Part shown: positions 1 through 7,735 of the stretch, in pieces
Numbering within the stretch: the stretch's first letter is position 1
Layout of the letters: each line of letters opens with the position of its first letter
DNA from: Lachnospiraceae bacterium
GTDB taxonomy: Bacteria > Bacillota > Clostridia > Lachnospirales > Lachnospiraceae
Reading direction: 5' to 3'
Assembly (NCBI GenBank): GCA_022510745.1
Contig: JAFLSY010000003.1
Location: 276,677 to 340,676, forward strand
DNA length: 64,000 nt
Notes under the pieces: model-generated
The model's input: the letters and a program-made list of their open reading frames with translations, nothing else
What the model was told of the DNA's origin: nothing
Database searches by the model: none
Program-made: the position numbers and the translations under genes

Positions 1-129
1 CTTCTGAGGAGAAGAATTGTTGATTGCTTTCTTGTGCAGGGAGTTGAAGCTTCTCTGCAGAGCAGGTGCTGTAGACTTCTTTTCGGTTGTCTGACGTCCT
101 TTTCTTACTAACTGGTTAAATGTTGGCAT
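1..129 (-). CDS. rpsL: 30S ribosomal protein S12, N-terminal part (runs off window)
   Basis: The reverse strand from the CAT at 127-129 encodes 43 residues starting [20 protein letters not shown], the conserved start of ribosomal protein S12, which sits at the decoding centre of the 30S subunit. The rest of the gene lies beyond the left edge. The stretch after residue 25 ([18 protein letters not shown]) departs slightly from the commoner KGYNSL..KATDTSSPQK form but keeps the SSPQK segment, so it still looks like a true S12. It has its own promoter at 315-343, and is separated from rpoC by about 7.6 kb of other genes, unlike the more compact rpoBC-rpsL arrangement of many Firmicutes. Confidence 0.95.
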   Translation of the reverse strand, partial: MPTFNQLVRKGRQTTEKKSTAPALQRSFNSLHKKAINNSSPQK

Positions 130-174
130 TCTGTTTCACCTCTTTCTTATTATGGTATATTTTGGTTACTGTTA

Positions 175-306
175 TGCATGCACAATAAAATGCATTTGCC
201 GCAACGTGCTTGAGTTACTTTGCTTGCAACAAAATAAAAATGCACTTGCCGCAATATGCAGGAACAAACTTTACTTGCACCAAAATAAAGATGCATTTGC
301 GTGCAC
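175..306. repeat. About 51-bp tandem repeat, 2.6 copies, in the rpsL leader
   Basis: Units begin at about 175, 225 and 276. Each has the plan TGCA-(C/A)-CAAAATAAA-ATGCA(T/C)TTGCCGCAA followed by a less conserved half ending in TTTACT or similar; the third unit is partial and runs into the inverted repeat at 292. The repeated core TGCATTTGC is the same word that forms the arms of the promoter dyad. The repeats would be transcribed as the rpsL 5' leader. Confidence 0.7.
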
Positions 307-336
307 ACTATGATAGTATACGTGCTGGCAAATGCA
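292..336. promoter_or_regulatory. Inverted repeat over the rpsL promoter
   Basis: TGCATTTGC (292-300) and GCAAATGCA (328-336) are perfect inverted copies, 27 bases apart. Inside them GCAC/GTGC and ACTAT-G-ATAGT continue the dyad imperfectly. The element covers the -10 box, the spacer and the expected start of the rpsL promoter, which suits an operator or a hairpin at the start of the leader. No T-run follows, so it is not an obvious terminator. Confidence 0.55.
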
Positions 337-343
337 TTGTCAA
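315..343 (-). promoter_or_regulatory. Sigma-70-type promoter of rpsL (str operon)
   Basis: On the minus strand TTGACA (338-343) is followed by a 17-base spacer and TATACT (315-320). This is a near-perfect housekeeping promoter pointing at rpsL, with a start expected near 308 and a leader of about 180 nt that contains the tandem repeats at 175-306. The -10 and most of the spacer lie inside the inverted repeat 292-336. Confidence 0.85.
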
Positions 344-403
344 TAACTTTTTTATTTAAATTTACGCTATTTTCCGTGTTTTCTTCCTATTTGTCCTCTT
401 CAC

Positions 404-1249
404 CTAATTCCTTATGGCTTCCAGATACCTCTTTAAGGCATCCTGCCAGGGCGGAAGTCTGTCAAAACCGTTGTCTGTCAGCTTGTCCTTGCTCATGCGG
501 CTGTTTTCGGGCCGCTTTGCCTTCGCCTGATACTCTGCGGCGGTAACGGGTACCACCTCCATATCGATCCCGGCCTGCTTAAATATCTCGCAGGCAAACT
601 CATACCAGGTACAGATGCCTTCATTGGTAGCATGGTATACGCCGTATTTTTCGGTAAGCACCATATCTACCAAAAGCCTTGCCAGATCATAAGTATAGGT
701 GGGGGAACCGTACTGGTCGTTGACTACCGTGAGCCGCTTGTTGGTTTCTGCCAGCCTGAGCATTGTTTTGATAAAATTCTTACCGTTTATGCCGAACACC
801 CAGGCAATGCGCACAATGAAATATTTCTCCAACAGTTCCTGCACCGCCAGCTCACCCTCGTATTTAGTCTGCCCATATACATTCAATGGCTTTCTTGTAT
901 CTTCCGGCTCCCAAGGTCTTGTGCCCTGTCCGTCAAACACATAGTCTGTACTGATATAGATCATCTTGATATCCAGTTCCCTGCACATTTTTGCAATATT
1001 GCGGGTACCGTCTGCATTGACCCTGCGGCAGATTTCCTCCTGCTCCTCGGCTGCGTCCACCGCCGTATATGCCGCGCAGTGAATGACCGCATCCGGTGCG
1101 GCCTCGTTTAACACCCTCTCCACACTTTGTGCGTCGGTAATATCCATTTCTTCAATGTCCACGCCGACAGCTTCCATTCCTCTTTTTTCCAATTCATTAA
1201 CCACATCATATCCAAGCTGTCCTTTGACGCCCGTTACCAGTACTTTCAT
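404..1249 (-). CDS. rfbD: dTDP-4-dehydrorhamnose reductase
   Basis: Catalyses the NADPH-dependent last step of dTDP-L-rhamnose synthesis, in the cytoplasm. The 281-residue product begins MKVLVTGVKGQLGYDVV, a Rossmann GxxGQLG nucleotide site, and has the SDR-type YGQTKYEGE motif (Tyr and Lys catalytic) and STDYVFDG, both hallmarks of RfbD/RmlD. An upstream in-frame ATG at 1285 is rejected because it falls inside the terminator hairpin of the preceding gene (1279-1303). The other rml genes are not in the window. It lies alone between rpsL and a small membrane protein; rhamnose would be a plausible component of the glycan made by the 29-64 kb island, but that link is inference. Confidence 0.93.
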   Translation of the reverse strand: MKVLVTGVKGQLGYDVVNELEKRGMEAVGVDIEEMDITDAQSVERVLNEAAPDAVIHCAAYTAVDAAEEQEEICRRVNADGTRNIAKMCRELDIKMIYISTDYVFDGQGTRPWEPEDTRKPLNVYGQTKYEGELAVQELLEKYFIVRIAWVFGINGKNFIKTMLRLAETNKRLTVVNDQYGSPTYTYDLARLLVDMVLTEKYGVYHATNEGICTWYEFACEIFKQAGIDMEVVPVTAAEYQAKAKRPENSRMSKDKLTDNGFDRLPPWQDALKRYLEAIRN

Positions 1250-1271
1250 ATTAGACCCAAACCTTTCATTC

Positions 1272-1303
1272 TTAAAAATATCCACCGGGTAATCCGGTGG
1301 ATA
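1272..1303 (-). terminator. Rho-independent terminator
   Basis: A perfect 10-bp stem (1279-1288 with 1294-1303), TATCCACCGG and its complement with a 5-base loop, is followed on the minus strand by TATTTTTA. It ends the small gene at 1313-1621 and separates it from rfbD. Confidence 0.75.
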
Positions 1304-1312
1304 ATGTAAATA

Positions 1313-1621
1313 TCATAAATTATTCCATATCTTGCCGCTTGCTCTGACGGCCTCCCATTCCATTTCCTGCGCTTCTTCTTTCAGCCTTATCAGATTCCAG
1401 CCGACATAAGGGCTTTTTTCTTTACCGGAAAGATATGCGATCCGGTTTCTGTACTTTTTACATTGCACATAATATGTGACTGCCAGCATCATGAGAAATA
1501 ATGTCAGCATTACCGCAACAGTTATCGGAAAAAATCTATTATCTCTTATTATGGAAGATGCCAAGGGCACTTCTTCATCCGCTATGAATATTAGTCTGTA
1601 ATCTGCCTGTTGATTGATCAT
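1313..1621 (-). CDS. Small single-pass membrane protein, function unknown
   Basis: Encodes about 102 residues from ATG 1621, chosen because AAAGG lies eight bases upstream; an ATG five codons earlier has only a weak site. The sequence has a polar N-terminus of about 30 residues, one hydrophobic segment (FFPITVAVMLTLFLMMLAV region), then a basic KKYRNR stretch and a charged cytoplasmic tail. I do not recognise a family. It is divergent from the GGDEF gene at 1777 with about 155 bases between them, so both promoters probably lie in 1622-1776. Confidence 0.55.
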   Translation of the reverse strand: MINQQADYRLIFIADEEVPLASSIIRDNRFFPITVAVMLTLFLMMLAVTYYVQCKKYRNRIAYLSGKEKSPYVGWNLIRLKEEAQEMEWEAVRASGKIWNNL

Positions 1622-1776
1622 ACTCACGCCTTTCATTCTTTTCTATGTTAAAAGACTTTCATTTTCTGAAAAAAGGTTCATTTTTCATATATTTTTCTTT
1701 TCTTTTTATTTCACTTATCTTATAATGGAAGAAGAATGTCAGATTGTATTTACATGGGGAAAGCGGGGAGATTCTT

Positions 1777-2490
1777 ATGCGGGAGCAGAAATTTGTCAAA
1801 CAATTCCGTACTGCTAAGATCGTTCATCTATGTTGGTCGGTGGGGATGGAGATCATATTCATTTTAGTTCTGGTTGCAGACAAAAATCTGCGCACCCGGA
1901 TTTTTACAAACACGGCGCTGTTTGCCTTATGCGCCTTCACATGGTTCTTTTTGCTCTTGGAACTGATATTTCTGTTCTATGATTTTTATAAACTCCGTGC
2001 ATTTGCCTTGGAAAGCCACCATTTGAGCCAAACGGTATATTTGGATCGTCTGACGGGCATTCCTAACCGCTTTAGTCTGGATGAGATCTTTCGAACTTAT
2101 ACTACACCGGAGTCGTTGGAGAATACGGGTTGTTTGCTGTTCTCCATTGCCAACTTAAAAACCGTCAATGAAATTTCCGGTCATGCCGCGGGAGATGCAA
2201 TGATACAGGATTTCTGCAGTATTTTTGAGGAAATCGGTGACACATTCGGCTTCATAGGGCGCAACGGCGGCAATGAATTCGTAGCCGTTATTACCCCCTG
2301 CAGTGCGCAGATCATTCAAGATTTTCGTACTACACTGGAAAATCGTATTTCCTTATATAATAAGGAACATGAAACTGCTCCCATTTTACTCCGTTCAGCA
2401 TATACTCTTTATGCAGAGGAATCTGTGCAAACCTTTACAGAACTGCTGATTTTGACTTATAACAAACTGTATCAGATTTCTCAACCGTAG
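1777..2490 (+). CDS. Membrane protein with degenerate GGDEF domain (GGNEF)
   Basis: Start ATG 1777 is preceded by GGGGAG with a six-base gap, better than the in-frame ATG at 1744. The 237-residue protein has two N-terminal membrane segments (about residues 15-35 and 50-75), then a GGDEF-type domain: DRLTGIPNRFSL is the usual DxLTGLxNR opening, AGDAMIQDF resembles the GDxxL helix, and the signature reads NGGNEF. In active diguanylate cyclases the third position is Asp or Glu and binds metal, so Asn there suggests loss or change of activity; a regulatory or nucleotide-binding role is possible. A TATAAT at 1721-1726 may be its -10, with a poor -35. It opens the plus-strand cluster that ends at 7607. 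Confidence 0.75.
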   Translation: MREQKFVKQFRTAKIVHLCWSVGMEIIFILVLVADKNLRTRIFTNTALFALCAFTWFFLLLELIFLFYDFYKLRAFALESHHLSQTVYLDRLTGIPNRFSLDEIFRTYTTPESLENTGCLLFSIANLKTVNEISGHAAGDAMIQDFCSIFEEIGDTFGFIGRNGGNEFVAVITPCSAQIIQDFRTTLENRISLYNKEHETAPILLRSAYTLYAEESVQTFTELLILTYNKLYQISQP

Positions 2491-2523
2491 TTATGATATG
2501 ATGACGGAGAGCCTTGCATAGTT

Positions 2524-3081
2524 ATGAATGAAGCCAATATCCAATATTTAGCCGGACTTGTCCTCCGCGCCAGGCAGAATGACAGTGATGCCTTTGCGGA
2601 ACTGTATGGATTGACCTATAATAAAGTATATAATTACGCCAGACATTATCTGCGCGATGAATACCTTGCACAGGACGCGGTTCAAGAGGTATATATATCC
2701 GTGCTGAAGAATTTGAATAAACTGAATGATCCTTCTCTCTTCCTGGCATGGCTGAACCGCATTTCTTTCCATGTGTGTTATGATATCAGTCAGACTTTGA
2801 ACGAAGGAAATATGCTGGCCGACCCCAGTATTTTGGACATTATTCAGGATGATCATCTGGATTCCAATCCCGAGTCCCATTACCAGACCAAGGATGAATA
2901 CAGCAGACTGGCAAAAGCGCTGGAAAGTCTGCCCTTTCAGGAAAATCAGGTTTTGACCATGCGCTATTACAACAACTTAAAATTAGAAGAAATTGCCGCC
3001 GCCATGGACATCAGCCGCAGCACGGTGAAAAGATACATTGCTTCCGGACAAGAACATTTAAAGCAGCTATTGAAAGGATAA
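2524..3081 (+). CDS. ECF-type RNA polymerase sigma factor
   Basis: The 185-residue protein has the two-domain ECF plan: a sigma-2 region (about residues 20-75, with YLAQDAVQEVYISVLKNL) that contacts core polymerase and the -10 element, and a sigma-4 region (about 130-183) with helix-turn-helix LEEIAAAMDISRSTVKRYI. It is followed after 13 bases by a membrane protein whose position fits an anti-sigma factor, and then by a lipoprotein and pilus-like genes. Inference: it responds to an envelope signal and may drive this cluster. Its target promoters cannot be assigned from this window. Confidence 0.85.
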   Translation: MNEANIQYLAGLVLRARQNDSDAFAELYGLTYNKVYNYARHYLRDEYLAQDAVQEVYISVLKNLNKLNDPSLFLAWLNRISFHVCYDISQTLNEGNMLADPSILDIIQDDHLDSNPESHYQTKDEYSRLAKALESLPFQENQVLTMRYYNNLKLEEIAAAMDISRSTVKRYIASGQEHLKQLLKG

Positions 3082-3094
3082 GGAGGTGCACCGT

Positions 3095-3586
3095 ATGATT
3101 TTTCATAAAAAGAAAAGATATCAAATGAATGTGGCGCAGGCGGATGCTACTCTGCAAAAAGTCTTTGCAGCCTGCAAGCAATCTCCGAATACAACTTCTT
3201 TCGATAAGATTTTACTGCGCAGACAGCTGAATACCAAACTTATGGACAATATGCTGGTGTTAACGGCTATTATCCTATTGCTCACTTTTCTTTCACCACT
3301 TGGCATAGCTTCCGTAAATGCCGTATTTCCGGGAAAGGAATCTCCTTCTCAGGTGACGCTTTTATCGGATAACATGACGGACGGCGTGCTGTGTTTAACC
3401 TTATCCGGCAGCGGCATCCTCTATGGCGATGCTTATCAGGAAACCGAGACAGGGATTGTGGAGAAAGCCATTTCCTATGACAAAAATGCAGGTACCATCT
3501 GCTTTACCTACTATGGAACCGTAACCAATATCTATATTCCTCTGGAGAATGCACCTGTCTTTCATCTGGTGCTTGCTCCCCAATAA
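3095..3586 (+). CDS. Single-pass membrane protein, possible anti-sigma factor
   Basis: ATG 3095 has AGGAGG (3081-3086) eight bases upstream, so the GTG at 3086 inside that site is not used. The 163-residue product has a basic, soluble N-terminal part of about 50 residues, one membrane segment (VLTAIILLLTFLSPLGIASV) and an extracellular part of about 90 residues rich in short beta-type stretches. This layout and its place directly after the ECF sigma gene fit an anti-sigma partner, but I see no zinc-binding HxxxCxxC motif, so the role is inferred from context only. Confidence 0.6.
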   Translation: MIFHKKKRYQMNVAQADATLQKVFAACKQSPNTTSFDKILLRRQLNTKLMDNMLVLTAIILLLTFLSPLGIASVNAVFPGKESPSQVTLLSDNMTDGVLCLTLSGSGILYGDAYQETETGIVEKAISYDKNAGTICFTYYGTVTNIYIPLENAPVFHLVLAPQ

Positions 3587-3592
3587 GTGCCT

Positions 3593-4726
3593 ATGAGTAA
3601 CCGGAAAAAATTTATGAGCACAATTTCATATCTGCTGTGTATGGCATTGCTGTGTGGCTGCGGCACTAATATCGCCCCTCTGCCCGGTGATGTGCCTCCG
3701 TCAGAGAATTTAGGCGTCCCTCAAGTATCCGAAACACCACAGCCTTCTGATGAGCCACAGTCCTCTGATGTCCCGCAGCCTTCCGATGCGCCGCAGGCTT
3801 TGGAAACGCCTGATTCAGATATACCGGAAACGACTGTGTCATCAGAGACAGCGGAGGAAAGTATGCCCTCCTCGGAGGAGGCATCGCCTGCACCTGAACA
3901 AACCGTGGGCACACGCAATAACACGCCGCAATGCCTCACCCCTACGGCGGACGGTACGGCGGAAACCCACAATGATGTTTCTTCCATTGATTATTCCAAT
4001 GCTTCTGAAGGCTATATCATGGCGGTATACACCGGCACCAATTCGAAAGTGAAGATGCAGATTGTCGGGCCCAACGCCGTTAAATACACTTATAATCTGA
4101 CCGGTTCCAACTATGAGGCCTTCCCGCTCTCCAGCGGAAACGGCAGCTATGAGATTACAATTTATGAAAACGTGAGCGGCACCAGTTATGGAATTTGTCT
4201 GACAACCTCCATCGATGTCACGCTCACCAGTGAATTTGCACCCTACCTGTATCCGAATCAATACTGCAGCTTTAATTCTTCCAGCAAGACGGTTGCCAAG
4301 GCTAAGGAGCTGGCTGAACCGGCCAATTCGGATCTGGAGGTTGTAACCAACGTTTACAACTATATTATTGAAAATATCAGCTATGATTACAATAAGGCAT
4401 CTACCGTCCCCAGCGGCTATATACCCAATGTGGACTCGATTCTTGCCTCAGGTACCGGCATCTGCCTGGATTATGCGGCCGTTATGACCAGTATGCTCCG
4501 CAGCCAGCGTATTCCTACCCGTCTTGAGGTGGGTTATGCGGGTGATGCCTATCATGCCTGGATCAGTACCTATATTTCCGATATCGGCTGGGTGAACGGT
4601 ATCGTGGAATTTGATGGTCACAGTTGGGAATTGATGGATCCTACCTTTGCCGCCAGCAGCAGTGAAAAATCTCTTAAAGAGTTTATTGGTGAAGGCAGCA
4701 ACTATCAAGTAAAATATATGTATTAA
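3593..4726 (+). CDS. Transglutaminase-like lipoprotein
   Basis: Begins with a lipoprotein signal (lipobox LCGC near residue 24), followed by about 90 residues rich in Pro, Ser, Asp and Glu with PQPSDEPQSSD-type repeats, typical of a wall-spanning spacer. The C-terminal half is a transglutaminase-like cysteine protease fold: GTGICLDYAAVMTSMLR carries the catalytic Cys, DAYHAWIS the His, and WELMDPTF the Asp. Such domains act as peptidases or peptide crosslinkers on the cell surface. The gene starts a few bases after the preceding stop, with no strong ribosome site, so translation is probably coupled; ATG 3614 is an alternative start. Confidence 0.8.
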   Translation: MSNRKKFMSTISYLLCMALLCGCGTNIAPLPGDVPPSENLGVPQVSETPQPSDEPQSSDVPQPSDAPQALETPDSDIPETTVSSETAEESMPSSEEASPAPEQTVGTRNNTPQCLTPTADGTAETHNDVSSIDYSNASEGYIMAVYTGTNSKVKMQIVGPNAVKYTYNLTGSNYEAFPLSSGNGSYEITIYENVSGTSYGICLTTSIDVTLTSEFAPYLYPNQYCSFNSSSKTVAKAKELAEPANSDLEVVTNVYNYIIENISYDYNKASTVPSGYIPNVDSILASGTGICLDYAAVMTSMLRSQRIPTRLEVGYAGDAYHAWISTYISDIGWVNGIVEFDGHSWELMDPTFAASSSEKSLKEFIGEGSNYQVKYMY

Positions 4727-4744
4727 ATATAAGGAGATCATAAA

Positions 4745-5788
4745 ATGCATCAGAAAAGACTATCCAATCAGGAAATTTCATCTTTCTGCAGTCAGACTGC
4801 CATGCTCTTTCAAGCGGGCATCACTCCCACCGAGAGCATAAGCATTCTGCTCAATGACAGTAAATCTACCGAGGGCAAGGAACTCCTGCAGCAGATACTG
4901 GATATCTGCAGACAGGGAGAGTCGTTTGCCACAGCTCTGCAGCAGACGGATGCTTTTCCGGACTATGTACTGCATATGATCGCTATCGGTGAGGAATCCG
5001 GAAATCTGGATGATGTTATGCAGTCCCTTGCAGACTATTACGAGCGGGAGGATTCTATTTCTGAAAGTATTCGAAGCGCCGTAAGCTATCCTTTCATCAT
5101 GATCGGCATTATGTTATTGGTTATTTTTGTTCTGCTAGGGAGGGTCATGCCCATCTTCAATCAGGTATTCATTCAGCTGGGAAGTGAAATGAGCGGTATA
5201 TCCGCTACTCTCTTAGGTCTTGGCAATGCCTTAAACCGCTATTCCTTAGTTATTACCGTTTTACTGGTGATTGTAGTACTCATATACCTGTTGTCGGTGA
5301 AAACCAAGAAAGGACGCGCTATTTCTACACGCTTCCTCTCCGTTTTTCCTTTAACTAAAGGCTTTTACGAGAAACTGGCGGCCGGACGCTTTGCCAGCGG
5401 TCTGGCGCTTACCATCAGCAGCGGTATGGACACCTTTTCCAGCTTGGACATGGTATCGGAATTGACTGAACATACCGGAATGCAGGCCAAAATTGCCGCC
5501 TGCAAAAAAGCAATTGAGGACGGCTCCAATTTTGCAGAGGCTCTGACTAACTCCAATATTTTCTCCAACCTCTATGCCCGTATGGTGACGGTGGGCTTCC
5601 GTACCGGTTCCATCGACACGGTCATGCAGAAAATTGCCGACAGCTATGACAAAGAAACGGAACGCAAGATTCGATCCATTATCTCTATTTTGGAGCCGAC
5701 TCTGGTCATTATCCTTTCTTTGATCGTAGGTCTGATACTGTTGTCCGTTATCTTCCCTCTGATGGGTATTATGTCCAGCATCGGCTAA
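4745..5788 (+). CDS. Type II secretion / type IV pilus inner-membrane platform protein (GspF/PilC family)
   Basis: The 347-residue product has the two repeated T2SF domains: SNQEISSFCSQTAMLFQAGITPTESI and GNLDDVMQSLADYYERE in the first, LAAGRFASGLALTISSGMD and GSIDTVMQKIADSYDKE in the second, each followed by hydrophobic stretches (about residues 115-135, 165-190 and 310-340). The family forms the membrane platform that couples the motor ATPase to pilin assembly. AAGGAG lies upstream of ATG 4745. No GspE-type ATPase or prepilin peptidase gene is in the window, so the machine must be completed from elsewhere, or this is a partial set. Confidence 0.88.
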   Translation: MHQKRLSNQEISSFCSQTAMLFQAGITPTESISILLNDSKSTEGKELLQQILDICRQGESFATALQQTDAFPDYVLHMIAIGEESGNLDDVMQSLADYYEREDSISESIRSAVSYPFIMIGIMLLVIFVLLGRVMPIFNQVFIQLGSEMSGISATLLGLGNALNRYSLVITVLLVIVVLIYLLSVKTKKGRAISTRFLSVFPLTKGFYEKLAAGRFASGLALTISSGMDTFSSLDMVSELTEHTGMQAKIAACKKAIEDGSNFAEALTNSNIFSNLYARMVTVGFRTGSIDTVMQKIADSYDKETERKIRSIISILEPTLVIILSLIVGLILLSVIFPLMGIMSSIG

Positions 5789-5812
5789 AGGCTTAAAGAA
5801 AAGAGAGTAATT

Positions 5813-6160
5813 ATGAGCAGAAATCGTTTTGAACAAAACAAATCCAATCCTTTTGCAGGTCTTATCTACCTGCTTCCGCTTCTGGGCTTTATTGCGCTCT
5901 TTGTCCTGTTCTACCGCGGTATTTCTTCGGTTTCCGATACTACCACCGCTAAACAGATGGAGAGTCTGGAAAACGCCTTAAACCGCAGCATTACCCAGTG
6001 CTATGCCGTAGAAGGCGCCTATCCGCCCAACTTAGAATATATTAAGGAACATTACGGTCTGATCTATGATGAGGAGCTGTTTTATGTGGACTACCAGCCC
6101 ATCGGCTCTAATATTATGCCGGATGTGACGATCTTACTAAGAACAGGAGGTGCCCAATGA
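5813..6160 (+). CDS. Small membrane protein of the pilin-like cluster
   Basis: Encodes 115 residues with a basic, Asn/Lys-rich N-terminus, one membrane segment (about residues 16-36) and an extracellular domain of about 75 residues. The stretch ITQCYAVEGAYPPNLEYIKEHYG resembles the part of pseudopilins after the N-terminal helix, where AYP and L-x-Y recur, but there is no prepilin cleavage site with Glu5. AAAGAGAG upstream serves as ribosome site. It overlaps the next gene by four bases (ATGA), which supports co-translation. The exact role is unknown. Confidence 0.65.
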   Translation: MSRNRFEQNKSNPFAGLIYLLPLLGFIALFVLFYRGISSVSDTTTAKQMESLENALNRSITQCYAVEGAYPPNLEYIKEHYGLIYDEELFYVDYQPIGSNIMPDVTILLRTGGAQ

Positions 6161-6660
6161 AAACAAGAACGGGAGATAACAACCGCCATGTGGTGGATGT
6201 ATTGTTCGTACTGGCGCTTTTCGGTGTATTTGCAGCCTCCGCTCTATTGTTGGTCACCATCGGTGCCAGTGTATACAAACAGACCGTTTCCAATATGGAT
6301 CAATCCTTTACCGACCGCACCTCCTATTCCTATTTGGTTGAGAAGATTCACCAGAACGATATTTATGACGCCATAGAGATCGGGGAACTGGAAGGCTCCC
6401 CCGCTCTGGTGCTGACCCAGCGTCTGGGAGAGGAAGAATACTGCACCTATCTGTATCTGTATGAAGGATATTTAATGGAACTGTTTACACGAAAAAATTC
6501 CTTTGCCGGCACTGATCTGCGTCCTGCCGGTCAAAATATTATGCCTCTGGACGGATTTCATCTGGAGGCTCCGGCTGCCGGACTGATCAAGATCACCATA
6601 GATACCGGAAACGGCTCGCCCATTACGCTTTATACGGCCTTACGATCCGATTATTCCTAA
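6157..6660 (+). CDS. DUF4860-type membrane protein
   Basis: The 167-residue protein has an N-terminal membrane segment (VVDVLFVLALFGVFAASALLL, about residues 11-35) after a short polar head, then YKQTVSNMDQSFTDRTSYSYL and an extracellular beta-rich domain with G-x-NIMPLDGF. I recall this pattern as DUF4860, found beside GspF/pilin-like genes in clostridia; the family assignment is from memory and not tested by search. It begins in a four-base overlap with its neighbour. It may be a minor pseudopilin analogue. Confidence 0.65.
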   Translation: MKTRTGDNNRHVVDVLFVLALFGVFAASALLLVTIGASVYKQTVSNMDQSFTDRTSYSYLVEKIHQNDIYDAIEIGELEGSPALVLTQRLGEEEYCTYLYLYEGYLMELFTRKNSFAGTDLRPAGQNIMPLDGFHLEAPAAGLIKITIDTGNGSPITLYTALRSDYS

Positions 6661-6679
6661 AAGGGAGTATTTGCATATT

Positions 6680-7153
6680 ATGAGAACATCCAAATCAAGT
6701 TTATTTTTAATGGAGCTTATTATCTCCATACTGTTTTTTTCCATAGCCAGCGCTGTCTGTATCCAGCTCTTTGTAAAGGCACATGTACTAAACAACCGTA
6801 CGCAGGAGCAGAATCAGATTGTGGTCTGGTCTCAGAACCTTGCAGAACTCTGGCGGGCTTATGAAGGAGATACTATACTGATTTCCGAGCAATTGTGTGC
6901 CGACTATGGGCGACAGGACAGTTCCATTTATCTGACGAATCTGCCTCCTTACACACTGATACTTTATTTTAATAAAGATTGGGAACTTTCCGATCAGGAT
7001 ATTATATATCATGTAGTGTTATCCGGCAGCACTTATGATGAGGCAAGCCGCCTGATATCCTCCGAGATCAGCGTATCTCGAGGAGAGGAAATACTCTATA
7101 CCCTGCCCCTTTTCCATCATATTGCGAAAGGAGGAAGCATCTATGAACAATAA
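6680..7153 (+). CDS. Prepilin-like membrane protein
   Basis: ATG 6680 follows AAGGGAG at 6661-6667, a rather long gap, so the TTG at 6671 is an alternative start. The 157-residue product begins MRTSKSSLFLMELIISILFF: a short basic leader, then a hydrophobic helix with Glu in the +5 position after Ser, which matches a class III prepilin signal (S|LFLME). The remaining domain of about 120 residues is extracellular. It is likely a minor pilin or pseudopilin processed by a prepilin peptidase encoded elsewhere. It overlaps the next gene by 11 bases. Confidence 0.65.
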   Translation: MRTSKSSLFLMELIISILFFSIASAVCIQLFVKAHVLNNRTQEQNQIVVWSQNLAELWRAYEGDTILISEQLCADYGRQDSSIYLTNLPPYTLILYFNKDWELSDQDIIYHVVLSGSTYDEASRLISSEISVSRGEEILYTLPLFHHIAKGGSIYEQ

Positions 7154-7607
7154 GAAAAAGCGGTTTTCAGGGCTTTCCTTCAGCAACGGAATCGGTTCCT
7201 CCTCACTGTTAGTCATCTTCATTATTCTGTGTCTGGTGTCTTTTGCTACCTTATCCATCGTCAGTGCTAATGCCGACTATAAATTGAGCAACAAGGTTCT
7301 GGATCGTACTACCGCCTATTATGAGGCCTCTAATCAGGCGGAACAGCAGTTGGCGCAGCTGCACCAAACACTGGCGGCCGCATATGCAGACAGTTCCACT
7401 GAAGAAGAATATTTCCGGGAAACCGGGCATGATGCCTCCTATCTGTTTCCCATATCGGATCTGCAGTCTCTGGAAGTCAAGGTCGGCATTGTCTATCCTA
7501 AGGCCGAGGGGGATGCCTTTTATCAGATCCGTTCCTGGCAGGTGATTCTGACCGGTGATCTGGAATATGAAAATACGCTGGACTTGTTTGAGCCGCCCTG
7601 GTTTTGA
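7143..7607 (+). CDS. Membrane protein closing the pilin-like cluster
   Basis: ATG 7143 is chosen because AAAGGAGG lies at 7127-7134, eight bases upstream. The 154-residue protein has a basic N-terminus, a hydrophobic segment (SLLVIFIILCLVSFATLSIVSA, about residues 23-45), a predicted helix rich in Gln/Ala (NQAEQQLAQLHQTLAAAYAD) and a C-terminal beta-rich part. It resembles small membrane proteins encoded with GspF/DUF4860 in clostridia, with no recognised domain. It ends the plus-strand unit, before a bidirectional terminator. Confidence 0.6.
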   Translation: MNNKKKRFSGLSFSNGIGSSSLLVIFIILCLVSFATLSIVSANADYKLSNKVLDRTTAYYEASNQAEQQLAQLHQTLAAAYADSSTEEEYFRETGHDASYLFPISDLQSLEVKVGIVYPKAEGDAFYQIRSWQVILTGDLEYENTLDLFEPPWF

Positions 7608-7655
7608 CAGAGGAACCTCTGAGAATTCCGGCGAGTCCCACCACATTTCAAACAT

Positions 7656-7700
7656 GAAAAAGCTTCCGAAAAGTTTTCCCTTTCCGGAAGCTTCTTTTTG
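7656..7700. terminator. Bidirectional terminator between the pilin-like cluster and rpoC
   Basis: AAGCTTCCG (7660-7668) pairs with CGGAAGCTT (7685-7693); AAA/TTT pairs extend the stem inward. A T-run follows on the plus strand (CTTTTTG) and an A-run precedes it, giving U-runs in both directions for the convergent genes ending at 7607 and 7736. Confidence 0.8.
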
Positions 7701-7735
7701 TTGCTATTTACTCTTCAATTCGTTTTCTCGGCAAT

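Noticed and set aside
175..306. CRISPR array as explanation for the 51-bp repeats
   Set aside because: Units are tandem, diverged along their whole length and without unique spacers; no cas genes are in the window.
404..1140. Plus-strand frames of 80-160 codons opposite rfbD
   Set aside because: rfbD is a clear full-length enzyme on the other strand; the plus frames have no family similarity.
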